Shown here piece by piece: positions 28,389 through 36,795 of a stretch of DNA of 39,043 nucleotides (position 1 is its first letter; each line of letters begins with the position of its first letter). Source of the DNA: Gammaproteobacteria bacterium (GTDB lineage Bacteria > Pseudomonadota > Gammaproteobacteria > Magnimaribacterales > Magnimaribacteraceae); the NCBI GenBank assembly GCA_015660645.1, contig DQKS01000053.1, forward strand, positions 1-39,043, read 5' to 3'. The notes under the pieces are model-generated. The model ran no database searches. It was not told where the DNA came from and saw nothing but the letters and a program-made list of their open reading frames with translations. The position numbers and the translations under genes were made by a program.

Positions 28389-29864
28389 CTAGGTTAGAGT
28401 TTTTTTAACAGCTTCCTGCCATGACAAGTACTTTTGATCAGCTTTCTTTTTATTTGTTGTCGACGGGATAAACTCTTTGTCACTTTTCCATACCTTAGCT
28501 ACAGACTTTAAATCTGGATAAATACCTGCACTTATACCTGCCAGATAGGCCGCACCAACTGCGGTTGTTTCAATAACTTTTGGCCTGTAAGTTTTAATAT
28601 TCAGGACATTTGCTAATTCCTGGTTAAACCAAGAGTTAACTACCATTCCACCATCAATTTTTAATTTTTTAATTTCCGCTCCATCTTGTCGCATGGCTTC
28701 TAGCAAGTCTTTAGTTTGGTAAATAATAGATTCAAGGGTTGCTCTGGTTATATCTGCTACCCCACTATCACGAGTTAAACCAAAAATAGCTCCTCTTGCT
28801 TCAGGATCCCAATGAGGGGCTCCTAATCCAGTTAAAGCTGGTACTACTATTACACGGGAGTCTAAATTAGCCTGTTCTACTAAAGCTTCTGTTTCGTTAG
28901 CTGATTTAAAAAATTTTAAACCATCTCTTAGCCATTGGATTGCAGATCCTGCAACAAAAATACTTCCTTCCATACCGTAAGTTATTTCTCCATTTATCCG
29001 GTATGCAATAGTAGAAAGCAGTCTATTCTTTGACTTCAGAAAATCTTTTCCAGTGTTTAAGATAACAAAACACCCAGTGCCATATGTACTTTTAATATCT
29101 CCTTTATTAAAACAACCTTGACCAATTAATGCCGCCTGCTGATCACCTGCCATCCCTCCTATGCCAATAGAACCACCAAAAGAATCTGTAGTGCCATAAT
29201 AATGAACATTGTCGCAAACCTCAGGTAACATGCTTTTAGGAATCTTAAATAAGTCTAAAAGCTCAGAATCCCAAATATTTTCTTTTATGTTAAAAAGCAT
29301 GGTACGTGAAGCATTAGAAGCATCTGTTTTATGTTCTAAACCGCCCGTTAGTTTCCATACCAAAAAACTATCCACAGTGCCAAATAATAAATCACCCCTC
29401 TCAGCGCTCTCTCTTGCTCCCTCAACATTATCTAAAATCCAGGCTAATTTAGATGCAGAAAAGTACGGGTCAATTAACAAGCCAGTTTTATCTTGGACCA
29501 TTTTTTCTAACTCAGGGTTCCTCAGAACATTGCAGAACTCAGACGTTCTTCTATCTTGCCAGACTATAGCCGGGTAAATAGCCTTCCCTGTTTTCTTGTT
29601 CCAAACTAGAGTTGTCTCTCTTTGGTTAGTAATACCTATAGATGCTATGTCAGAAGATTTAAGATTATGTCTTTTAATTAAGGTATCAGTAACAAAAAAA
29701 ACTGAGCTCCAAATTTCTTCTGGGTCATGTTCCACCCAACCGTCGTTTGGGAAAAACTGTTTAAATTCTCTTTGTTCATGATCTATAAGAACACCTTCAT
29801 GGTCAAAAAGAACAGCACGCGAGCTGGTTGTTCCTTGATCGATAGCTATAATTTTTTTATTCAT
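28389..29864 (-). CDS. glpK: Glycerol kinase
   Basis: A 491-residue FGGY-family kinase that makes sn-glycerol 3-phosphate from glycerol and ATP, feeding phospholipid synthesis (PlsB) or central metabolism. Visible motifs are IAIDQGTTSSRAVLFD at the N-terminus, TNQRETTLVWN, WLRDGLKFF, and the FGGY signature region with GLGAPHWDPEARGAIFGLTR. I use the ATG at 29864; a TTG two codons earlier is in frame but unlikely. No glpF or glpD lies nearby. Confidence 0.95.
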   Translation of the reverse strand: MNKKIIAIDQGTTSSRAVLFDHEGVLIDHEQREFKQFFPNDGWVEHDPEEIWSSVFFVTDTLIKRHNLKSSDIASIGITNQRETTLVWNKKTGKAIYPAIVWQDRRTSEFCNVLRNPELEKMVQDKTGLLIDPYFSASKLAWILDNVEGARESAERGDLLFGTVDSFLVWKLTGGLEHKTDASNASRTMLFNIKENIWDSELLDLFKIPKSMLPEVCDNVHYYGTTDSFGGSIGIGGMAGDQQAALIGQGCFNKGDIKSTYGTGCFVILNTGKDFLKSKNRLLSTIAYRINGEITYGMEGSIFVAGSAIQWLRDGLKFFKSANETEALVEQANLDSRVIVVPALTGLGAPHWDPEARGAIFGLTRDSGVADITRATLESIIYQTKDLLEAMRQDGAEIKKLKIDGGMVVNSWFNQELANVLNIKTYRPKVIETTAVGAAYLAGISAGIYPDLKSVAKVWKSDKEFIPSTTNKKKADQKYLSWQEAVKKTLT

Positions 29865-29904
29865 AAACAAACCAAGAAAATAAGGAAACGATAAAAGCCA
29901 CTAA

Positions 29905-29933
29905 TTTATATATAAACACTTATCCACAGTAAA
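29905..29933 (-). promoter_or_regulatory. Putative glpK promoter with a perfect DnaA box in its spacer
   Basis: On the minus strand, TTTACT (29928-29933) and TATAAA (29905-29910) are 17 bases apart, fitting sigma-70. The DnaA box TTATCCACA (29920-29928, plus-strand reading) covers half the spacer and touches the -35, so bound DnaA would compete with RNA polymerase. The same site lies about 50 bases upstream of the first NrdR box of nrdA, on the other side. Confidence 0.45.
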
Positions 29934-29961
29934 TACACAATAATTTTCTATATTTATAGTA

Positions 29962-29990
29962 TTGTAATTTACTATAAAACACAGTATCTT
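29962..29990 (+). promoter_or_regulatory. Putative nrdAB promoter
   Basis: TTGTAA (29962-29967) and TATCTT (29985-29990) are 17 bases apart, each matching consensus in 4 of 6 positions. The -10 element lies inside the first NrdR box, so NrdR binding would shut the promoter. Predicted transcription start near 29997. Confidence 0.45.
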
Positions 29991-30026
29991 GTGTCTTGTA
30001 TTAAAAAAAACCACTATATGTTGGGT
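29979..30026. promoter_or_regulatory. Tandem NrdR boxes controlling nrdAB
   Basis: ACACAGTATCTTGTGT (29979-29994) and CCACTATATGTTGGGT (30011-30026) both fit the 16-bp NrdR palindrome ACACWATATATWGTGT with few mismatches. Their start-to-start distance is 32 bases, about three helical turns, which is the standard arrangement for NrdR repression of ribonucleotide reductase genes. No nrdR gene lies in this window. Confidence 0.8.
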
Positions 30027-30069
30027 TATAGTGAAAAAAAAGGAAAAAGGGGAAAAAGAAAAAAAACGT

Positions 30070-32922
30070 ATGGAAACTGCAACAGAAACAGGAAAACAGC
30101 AGCCAAAAGAAGCAAAAGCTACTGCAACAAAAACAGCAATGGCCCCAGGACAAATGAGAGTAATTAAAAGGAACGGGTCAGTTGTCTCTTATGATGCAGA
30201 AAAAATAGCTATAGCGATAACAAAAGCATTTTTAGCAGTAGAAGGCGGAGCAGCAGCAGCCTCAACAAGGATTCATAACGAAGTAAACGAACTAGCAAAT
30301 GCGGTAACAATAACCTTCAGCAGAAGAATGCCTTCAGGCGGCACTCTACATATAGAAGAAATACAAGACCAAGTTGAGCTGGAGCTCATGCGAACAGGGG
30401 AACAAAAAGTTGCCCGTGCCTATGTCCTTTATAGAGAAGAAAGAAGAAAGGAAAGAAAGGAAACACAACCATCAACAGAAGGTATATCAGGAATTAAAGT
30501 TGTTCTAGACTCAGGCGAGGATGGAGCAGCGGAGATGGCAAGGCTGGTCAAGATGGTAAGTGAGGCCTGTGATGGACTAGAAGGAGTAGAAAAAGAGGAA
30601 ATAATAGAGCAAGCAAACAAAAATCTTTATGACGGTGTGACATTAGAAGACGTTAAATCTTCTTTGGTAATGACAGCCAGAACATTGGTTGAGAAAGAGC
30701 CAAACTACACCTACGTAACAGCAAGAATACTACTAGACAACATCAGATCAGAAGGCCTTTCGTATCTAGATATGCAGACACAAGCAACGCAACCAGAAAT
30801 GGAAGGGCTCTACCCAGAAGCACTGAAGAAATTTTTAAATAAAGGCGTAGAAAACAACATCTTAAACTCAGAGCTACAAAAAATGGACATCGAAAGATTG
30901 GGCAAAGCTATAAAAGGAGAAAGGGATAACAATTTCACGTATTTAGGTCTACAAACCTTATATGACAGATATTTTATTCATGATGACGATATTAGATATG
31001 AGCTTCCTCAAGTTTTCTTCATGCGGGTTTCTATGGGGTTGGCGCTAGGAGAAGAGAACAAAGAAGAAAAGGCAATAGAATTCTATAACCTTCTTTCTAG
31101 CTTTGACTACATGAGTTCGACTCCAACTCTTTTTAATGCAGGAACACAACACTCTCAACTGTCTTCTTGTTACTTAACCACGGTGCCTGATGATCTACAC
31201 GGTATATACGGAGCAATACAAGATAATGCCATGCTTTCAAAGTGGGCAGGCGGGCTAGGTAATGATTGGACTCCAGTCAGAGGACTAGGATCACAAATCA
31301 AAGGAACAAACGGGAAATCGCAGGGCGTTGTCCCTTTCTTGAAAGTAGTAAACGACACAGCAGTAGCAGTGAATCAAGGAGGAAAAAGAAAAGGAGCAGT
31401 GTGTTCTTATTTAGAAACATGGCACGTTGATATAGAGGAGTTTCTAGAACTAAGGAAGAACACAGGTGACGACAGAAGAAGAACGCACGACATGAATACT
31501 GCTAATTGGGTTCCTGATCTCTTTTTGAAGAGAGTCTCAGAAGGAAAAAGTTGGACGTTATTCACTCCAAGCGATACGCCTGATTTGCACGACCTATACG
31601 GACTTCCTTTTGAGAAACGCTACGAAGAATATGAAGCACAAACGGAAACGGGTGAAATAGACTTCTATAAAAAAGTTGATGCAAAAGAGCTCTGGAAAAA
31701 AATGCTTTCCATGGTCTTTGAAACAGGACATCCGTGGATAACTTTTAAAGACGTATGCAATCTAAGATCACCTCAACAACACGTGGGGGTTGTTCACTCT
31801 TCAAATCTTTGTACTGAGATTACTTTAAACACTAGCCAAGATGAGATAGCTGTTTGTAACCTCGGCTCCGTAAACTTAACGCATCATATAGATATAGCAG
31901 AAGGAAAACTTGATGAAAAAAAGATAGAAAAAACTATAAACACAGCAATACGCATGTTAGATAACGTCATTGATATTAACTACTATGCGGTTAAAGCAGC
32001 AGAAACTTCTAACATGAAGCATAGACCAATAGGTCTGGGTATCATGGGATTCCATGATGCTCTTTACATGTTGAAGACTCCCTATGCTTCTGAAGAAGCA
32101 GTTGAATTTGCTGACAGATCTATGGAAATGGTGAGTTACTATGCAATAAAGGCGTCAAGCAATCTTGCTAAAGAGAGAGGAGCTTACAGCTCGTATGAAG
32201 GCTCACTATGGAGTCAAGGGATCTTGCCAATTGATTCTATAAAACTACTTAAAGAAAGTAGAGGGGATGAATATTTAGATATTGACGAAAGCTCTACTAT
32301 GGACTGGGATGGTCTTAGAGAAACAATCAAAACCCAAGGAATAAGAAATTCTAATGTTATGGCAATCGCACCAACTGCAACCATAGCAAATATAACAGGA
32401 GTATCACAATCTATAGAACCTACTTATCAAAATCTATTTGTTAAGTCGAATCTCTCAGGAGAATTCACAGTAACAAACATACCTATGGTAAAGACTCTTA
32501 AAGATCTAGGTATTTGGGACTCCGTCATGATCAATGACCTAAAATACTACGACGGAAGCGTTGCTGGTATTTCGCGCATTCCAGAAGAAATCAAGAAGCT
32601 CTACGCTTGTGCCTTTGAGATAGAACCTAAATGGCTAATAGACGCTGCAAGCAGAAGGCAGAAATGGATTGATCAGAGTCAATCTCTTAATCTTTATATC
32701 AACGAACCGAGCGGTAAGAAGCTAGACATTATGTATAGAATGGCCTGGTTAAGGGGTCTAAAAACAACCTACTACTTAAGGTCTAAAGGCGCTACAACCT
32801 CTGAAAAATCAACAATAGCAACAGGAGAGCTAAATGCTGTATCTGCAACAGCGGAACCACTAGCTGCACCTCTCCCTGCCGCTTGTTCCATAACGGATCC
32901 AGACTGCGATGCATGTCAATAA
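30070..32922 (+). CDS. nrdA: Ribonucleoside-diphosphate reductase class Ia, alpha subunit
   Basis: A 950-residue catalytic subunit that reduces ribonucleotides to deoxyribonucleotides with NrdB. An N-terminal ATP-cone begins at about residue 30 (MRVIKRNGSVVSYDAEKI), and a second cone-like region follows at about 135-240, as in Pseudomonas NrdA. Active-site residues include C367 (SSCY), C581 (SNLCTEI), C596 (CNLGS), Y901/Y902 (TTYYLRS) and the C-terminal shuttle cysteines C946/C949. I choose ATG 30070: longer in-frame readings run back through the NrdR boxes. The leader just before it is a 34-base all-purine tract. Confidence 0.96.
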   Translation: METATETGKQQPKEAKATATKTAMAPGQMRVIKRNGSVVSYDAEKIAIAITKAFLAVEGGAAAASTRIHNEVNELANAVTITFSRRMPSGGTLHIEEIQDQVELELMRTGEQKVARAYVLYREERRKERKETQPSTEGISGIKVVLDSGEDGAAEMARLVKMVSEACDGLEGVEKEEIIEQANKNLYDGVTLEDVKSSLVMTARTLVEKEPNYTYVTARILLDNIRSEGLSYLDMQTQATQPEMEGLYPEALKKFLNKGVENNILNSELQKMDIERLGKAIKGERDNNFTYLGLQTLYDRYFIHDDDIRYELPQVFFMRVSMGLALGEENKEEKAIEFYNLLSSFDYMSSTPTLFNAGTQHSQLSSCYLTTVPDDLHGIYGAIQDNAMLSKWAGGLGNDWTPVRGLGSQIKGTNGKSQGVVPFLKVVNDTAVAVNQGGKRKGAVCSYLETWHVDIEEFLELRKNTGDDRRRTHDMNTANWVPDLFLKRVSEGKSWTLFTPSDTPDLHDLYGLPFEKRYEEYEAQTETGEIDFYKKVDAKELWKKMLSMVFETGHPWITFKDVCNLRSPQQHVGVVHSSNLCTEITLNTSQDEIAVCNLGSVNLTHHIDIAEGKLDEKKIEKTINTAIRMLDNVIDINYYAVKAAETSNMKHRPIGLGIMGFHDALYMLKTPYASEEAVEFADRSMEMVSYYAIKASSNLAKERGAYSSYEGSLWSQGILPIDSIKLLKESRGDEYLDIDESSTMDWDGLRETIKTQGIRNSNVMAIAPTATIANITGVSQSIEPTYQNLFVKSNLSGEFTVTNIPMVKTLKDLGIWDSVMINDLKYYDGSVAGISRIPEEIKKLYACAFEIEPKWLIDAASRRQKWIDQSQSLNLYINEPSGKKLDIMYRMAWLRGLKTTYYLRSKGATTSEKSTIATGELNAVSATAEPLAAPLPAACSITDPDCDACQ

Positions 32923-32937
32923 AATTAGGAGCTAATT

Positions 32938-34191
32938 ATGTTAAGTTGGGATGAATTTGAAAAGCCAGAAGCGGAGAAAAAACCACCGGAGCAACAAAAA
33001 GAAGCTGCTCCTGTAGAAATAAAAGAAGAACAAAGTGAAAAGATTGTTAAGAAACAACCAAAAATAAATGTTTCTTTGGAAACAGGTTCATCTTCTGACA
33101 GACTGGAAAGAGCAAAGAAAGCCGTAGAGCAATTTGATCAAGCTCTAGGGGAGGCCGCTTTAACTGGTGCTGGATCAAGAGTTAATGTAGATGAAAAGGC
33201 AATGATTAACTGCAGCGCTGATGTAAATCAACTTGTACCTTTTAAATATGACTGGGCTTGGCAAAAATATTTAGATGGTTGTGCTAATCACTGGATGCCG
33301 CAAGAAATAAACATGACTGGAGACATAGCCCTTTGGAAATCAGAAGATGGGCTATCGGAAGACGAAAGAAAGATTGTTAAGCGTAGTTTGGGTTTCTTCT
33401 CCACTGCTGACTCCCTGGTAGCTAATAATCTTGTTTTATCGGTCTATAAACATTTAACAAACCCTGAATGCCGCCAATATCTTCTCAGACAAAGCTTTGA
33501 AGAAGCTATTCATACTCATGCCTATCAATATGTTATCCAGTCCCTAGGAATGGATGAAGCAGAGTTATTCAATATGTACAGAGAAGTTCCTTCAGTAGCA
33601 AGAAAAGCTTCATGGGCTCTAGAATTCACAAAAGAGTTAGACGATCCTCATTTTAAAACAGGAACTCCAAAAGAGGACAAGAAGCTACTACGCAACCTTA
33701 TTGGTTTCTATTGTGTTCTAGAAGGCATCTTCTTTTACTGTGGTTTTACGCAAATCCTTTCCATGGGAAGAAGAAATAAAATGAATGGAACTGCAGAACA
33801 GTTTCAATATATTCTTAGAGACGAATCTATGCACCTTAACTTTGGTATTGATGTTATCAATCAAATAAAGCTTGAGAATCCGCATCTCTGGGATGAAGAG
33901 ATGCAAGACCAAGCAGCTGGAATGATACTTCAAGGCATGCAATTAGAAATAGAATATGCTCGAGACACAATGCCAAGAGGTGTCCTTGGAATGAATGCCA
34001 GCATGATGGAAGAGTACCTAAACTACATAGCGAATAGACGCTTAGTGCAAATTGGTCTTCCTGAAGAATTCCCAAATGCTGAAAATCCTTTCCCTTGGAT
34101 GTCTGAAATCATGGATCTTAGGAAAGAAAAGAACTTCTTTGAAACAAGGGTAATAGAATACCAAACTGGCGGCGCTTTAACCTGGGACTAA
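32938..34191 (+). CDS. nrdB: Ribonucleoside-diphosphate reductase class Ia, beta subunit
   Basis: A 417-residue radical-generating subunit. The iron ligands and radical tyrosine can be read in order: D158 (FFSTADSL), E189 and H192 with Y196 (EEAIHTHAY), E262 (VLEGIFF), and E296/H299 (RDESMH). The tyrosine is retained, so this is a standard class Ia protein. A charged, Lys/Glu-rich N-terminal stretch (about 6-45) precedes the core, as in pseudomonad NrdB. A strong TTAGGAG ribosome site precedes the ATG, 15 bases after nrdA ends. Confidence 0.96.
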   Translation: MLSWDEFEKPEAEKKPPEQQKEAAPVEIKEEQSEKIVKKQPKINVSLETGSSSDRLERAKKAVEQFDQALGEAALTGAGSRVNVDEKAMINCSADVNQLVPFKYDWAWQKYLDGCANHWMPQEINMTGDIALWKSEDGLSEDERKIVKRSLGFFSTADSLVANNLVLSVYKHLTNPECRQYLLRQSFEEAIHTHAYQYVIQSLGMDEAELFNMYREVPSVARKASWALEFTKELDDPHFKTGTPKEDKKLLRNLIGFYCVLEGIFFYCGFTQILSMGRRNKMNGTAEQFQYILRDESMHLNFGIDVINQIKLENPHLWDEEMQDQAAGMILQGMQLEIEYARDTMPRGVLGMNASMMEEYLNYIANRRLVQIGLPEEFPNAENPFPWMSEIMDLRKEKNFFETRVIEYQTGGALTWD

Positions 34192-34923
34192 GTGGTTAGA
34201 ATCATAGGGCATCGAGGGGCTTCCGATGATGCCCCAGAGAATACAATTGCTTCAATAAGCCAAGCATTCAAACAAGGTGCAGATGGCATTGAAATAGACA
34301 TTAGACTAACCAAAGATCAAAAAATAGTCTGCCTACATGATAAAAATACACTCAGAACTACTGGCGAATCTTTAATCCTTAAAAATACAGAATATCAAAC
34401 GATCAAGAATCTTGATGCAGGTTCCTGGATAGCAGAACGCTGGAAAAATGAACCGATTCCTCTACTGGAAGAAGTGATAGAAGTCATGCCATCAAACAAA
34501 GAGATATTTATTGAGGTAAAAACAGGCTTAGAAATAATAAGCCCTTTAATTTCATTAATTCTTAGTTCTAACTTAAAGAAAGATAACATTTCTATAATCT
34601 CATTTAATGATTCAGTGATTAAAGAGATAAAGTCCCTTCTACCAGAAGTAACAGGGAATTTACTAGTAGCTTTTAACCCTTCCCATAACGAAAAAGATTT
34701 ACCTAAATTACTAAGTACTACTGGAGCAGATGGAGTGGGGGCACAGAACCACCCAAAACTAAACAAGAATTTTGTTGAAACTATAAAGAACCTAAAAAAA
34801 GATGTGCATGTTTGGACAGTAAATGAAGAAGAAGAAGCCAAAGAATATCAATTATTAGGCCTTTCATCGATAACAACAAATAAACCTAAAATTATTAAAG
34901 ATTATTTATTAACCTCTAAATAG
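34192..34923 (+). CDS. Glycerophosphodiester phosphodiesterase
   Basis: A 243-residue, probably cytoplasmic (UgpQ-like) enzyme that cleaves glycerophosphodiesters to glycerol 3-phosphate and an alcohol. The catalytic start is IGHRGASDDAPENT (H7, R8), followed by GIEIDIRLTKD and VCLHDKN with the second catalytic histidine, then EVKT. No signal peptide is present. The start is GTG, immediately after the nrdB stop codon with no spacing, so translation probably depends on ribosomes finishing nrdB. The exact substrate is unknown; glycerol 3-phosphate from it could feed PlsB. Confidence 0.92.
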   Translation: MVRIIGHRGASDDAPENTIASISQAFKQGADGIEIDIRLTKDQKIVCLHDKNTLRTTGESLILKNTEYQTIKNLDAGSWIAERWKNEPIPLLEEVIEVMPSNKEIFIEVKTGLEIISPLISLILSSNLKKDNISIISFNDSVIKEIKSLLPEVTGNLLVAFNPSHNEKDLPKLLSTTGADGVGAQNHPKLNKNFVETIKNLKKDVHVWTVNEEEEAKEYQLLGLSSITTNKPKIIKDYLLTSK

Positions 34924-34962
34924 TAGTTTTGTTATTCTTAAGTTAGCACTATAGTTCTTAAT

Positions 34963-35346
34963 ATGAAAAATCATAACCCTGGATTCTTAGGACTAGTCAA
35001 AAAAGCTTTAGAGACAATTCCAGAAAACGACGTCCATCAAGTAAAAAGTAAAATAGACGAGTCTCATAATTTTATTCTTGTAGACGTGAGAGAAGACAGA
35101 GAGTGGGTTCAAGGAAATATTCCTTCTTCTATACACATTGGAAAAGGGGTAATTGAGAGAGATGTAGCCAATCTAATTCCCGATCAAGAAGCGGAAGTAG
35201 TTCTATATTGCCAGGGTGGTTATAGATCTGCTCTTGCTGGCGAGAGCCTAAAAGCTATGGGTTATAGCAATGTGCTTTCCATGAGTGGTGGTTTTAGCGA
35301 CTGGGCTAACAATAACTTTCCTATCAATCTAGAGAATAAAAAATGA
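34963..35346 (+). CDS. Rhodanese-domain protein
   Basis: A 127-residue single-domain sulfurtransferase-like protein. The domain starts with ILVDVREDREWVQGNIPSSIHIG and has the active-site loop YCQGGYRSA with C83. An N-terminal extension of about 35 residues resembles that of small proteins that recycle or deliver sulfur; it is not a signal peptide. A possible -10 TATAGT (34950-34955) ends 7 bases before the ATG. The TGA overlaps the ATG of an 18-codon frame. The physiological acceptor is unknown. Confidence 0.85.
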   Translation: MKNHNPGFLGLVKKALETIPENDVHQVKSKIDESHNFILVDVREDREWVQGNIPSSIHIGKGVIERDVANLIPDQEAEVVLYCQGGYRSALAGESLKAMGYSNVLSMSGGFSDWANNNFPINLENKK

Positions 35347-35399
35347 AATTTTATACGATGAGAGCTCCAAACCCGATAAGGGTAAAGATCTCATGGTAG
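35343..35399 (+). pseudogene. Remnant of a glutathione S-transferase N-terminus
   Basis: An 18-codon frame, MKFYTMRAPNPIRVKISW, starts in an ATGA overlap with the rhodanese stop. Its pattern, MKFY followed by APNP-x-RV-x-I, is the typical first strand and active-site turn of bacterial glutathione S-transferases. The frame then stops, and the next gene begins inside it (ATG 35393). No further GST sequence follows in any frame. The simplest reading is that most of a GST gene was deleted, leaving its start fused to the 5' end of the next gene; a short coupling peptide is the alternative. Confidence 0.45.
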
Positions 35400-36745
35400 T
35401 AACAAAAAAGGTCGGCATTACTGAAGTAGTCTTAAGAGATGGAATTCAGTCTATTCTTGCAACGCGCGTCGCTTTAAGAGACCTAGTCCCAATAATACCA
35501 ACTCTAGATAAAGTTGGTTATTGGTCTATGGAAACCTGGGGTGGAGCTACATATGATGCCTGTATTAGGTATCTTGACGAGGACCCCTGGGAAAGATTAA
35601 GAGTATTTTCTAAACTTATGCCTAACACACCTCAACAAATGCTTATTAGAGGCCAGAATCTAGTGGGTTATCAACATTACTCCAACAAAGTAGTTTCTGA
35701 ATTCTTAAATAAATCTGCTGAAAATGGAATTGATATCTTTAGGACTTTTGATGCCTTAAATGACTTTAAGAATATTCAATTTACCATTAAGGAAATTAAG
35801 AAGTTGGGTAAACACGCTCAAGGTACAATGGCTTATACAAAGAGTCCCGTTCATAATCTTGTAACTTGGATGGATCTAGCAAAAAAAATAGAAGATGCCG
35901 GATCAGATTCAATTGCCATAAAAGATATGGCGGGCCTGCTTAAGCCTTACGATGCATTTGAATTGGTTAGCAATCTAAAAGAGCAACTGTCCATTCCCGT
36001 TCACATGCAAACCCATGCAACTACTGGCATGTCTACAGCAACAAACATGAAAGCTATTGAAGCTGGTATAGACAATATAGACACATCAATATCCTCTATG
36101 AGTATGACCTATGGCCACTCGGCCACTGAAACTTTAGTGGCGATCTTTGAAGAAGAAAATGTATCTATAGACTTAGACCTAAAGGCGTTAGAAGAAATTT
36201 CTATCTTTTTTAAGTCGGTAAGAAAAAAATATTCTGAATACGAAGGTGATATGAAGGGCATAGACTCCACAATGCTAGTTAAGCAAATTCCTGGCGGGAT
36301 GTTATCAAACCTTGAATCTCAATTAAAAGCTAATAACCAAGAAGATAAAATTGATTTAGTAAAAGAAGAAATACCGAGGGTAAGAAAAGATTTTGGCTAC
36401 CCTCCTCTAGTCACGCCTGTTTCTCAAATCATTGGGGCACAGGCTCTTCTTAACATTATGGGTAATTCACGATATAAAAACCTTTCTAATGAATCAAAGA
36501 ACCTGCTGTCAGGTAAATATGGCAACCTTCCTGGTGAAGTAAACCCAGAATTACTTGCTAAAGTATTATCGTTAGATGAGGGCATGTCCGAAAACAAACC
36601 TGAAGAGCTGATCACTATGAAAGAAGAATTAAAAAAGCTATGCGTTGATAATAAGCTAGATGATCTTTCAGAAAATACCGAAATGCTTCTTACCTATATT
36701 CTATTCCCAAATATTGCTTTAAAGTTTTTTAAAAGTCTTAAATAA
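35393..36745 (+). CDS. OadA/PycB-type carboxyltransferase lacking biotin domain
   Basis: A 450-residue protein that follows oxaloacetate decarboxylase alpha and pyruvate carboxylase subunit B through the carboxyltransferase and conserved domains (SMETWGGATYDACIRYLDEDPWERLR, in part; MLIRGQNLVGY; IAIKDMAGLLKP with K177; GGMLSNLESQL). It ends where relatives continue into a linker and biotinyl domain; no biotin-attachment motif is present. Two usually conserved places differ: RDGIQS for RDAHQS (I18), and HMQTHATTG for HLHCHATTG (Q206 instead of a metal-ligand His; H208 kept). The ribosome site AAGGG is 10 bases upstream. Substrate is uncertain. Confidence 0.8.
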   Translation: MVVTKKVGITEVVLRDGIQSILATRVALRDLVPIIPTLDKVGYWSMETWGGATYDACIRYLDEDPWERLRVFSKLMPNTPQQMLIRGQNLVGYQHYSNKVVSEFLNKSAENGIDIFRTFDALNDFKNIQFTIKEIKKLGKHAQGTMAYTKSPVHNLVTWMDLAKKIEDAGSDSIAIKDMAGLLKPYDAFELVSNLKEQLSIPVHMQTHATTGMSTATNMKAIEAGIDNIDTSISSMSMTYGHSATETLVAIFEEENVSIDLDLKALEEISIFFKSVRKKYSEYEGDMKGIDSTMLVKQIPGGMLSNLESQLKANNQEDKIDLVKEEIPRVRKDFGYPPLVTPVSQIIGAQALLNIMGNSRYKNLSNESKNLLSGKYGNLPGEVNPELLAKVLSLDEGMSENKPEELITMKEELKKLCVDNKLDDLSENTEMLLTYILFPNIALKFFKSLK

Positions 36746-36795
36746 GAAAAACTTAATGATCTTTATGAGTTATACGTGTAAAAATTAGGATAACT

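Noticed and set aside
29365-29376. CTATCCACA, a near DnaA box inside glpK
   Set aside because: One mismatch, within conserved coding sequence and isolated from other boxes.
29865-29870. TTG start two codons upstream of glpK
   Set aside because: ATG 29864 gives the normal glycerol kinase N-terminus, and no ribosome site favours the TTG.
29989-30069. In-frame upstream extension of nrdA (27 residues)
   Set aside because: It runs back through both NrdR boxes and the -10 element. The N-terminus after ATG 30070 already matches Pseudomonas-type NrdA.
34395-34841. Open frame of 148 codons on the minus strand within the glycerophosphodiesterase gene
   Set aside because: Serine/phenylalanine-rich antisense shadow of a well-supported gene.
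36722-36754. Inverted repeat AAGTTTTT / AAAAACTT around the carboxyltransferase stop codon
   Set aside because: Only A/T pairs apart from one G-C, partly inside coding sequence, and no T-run follows; not convincing as a terminator.
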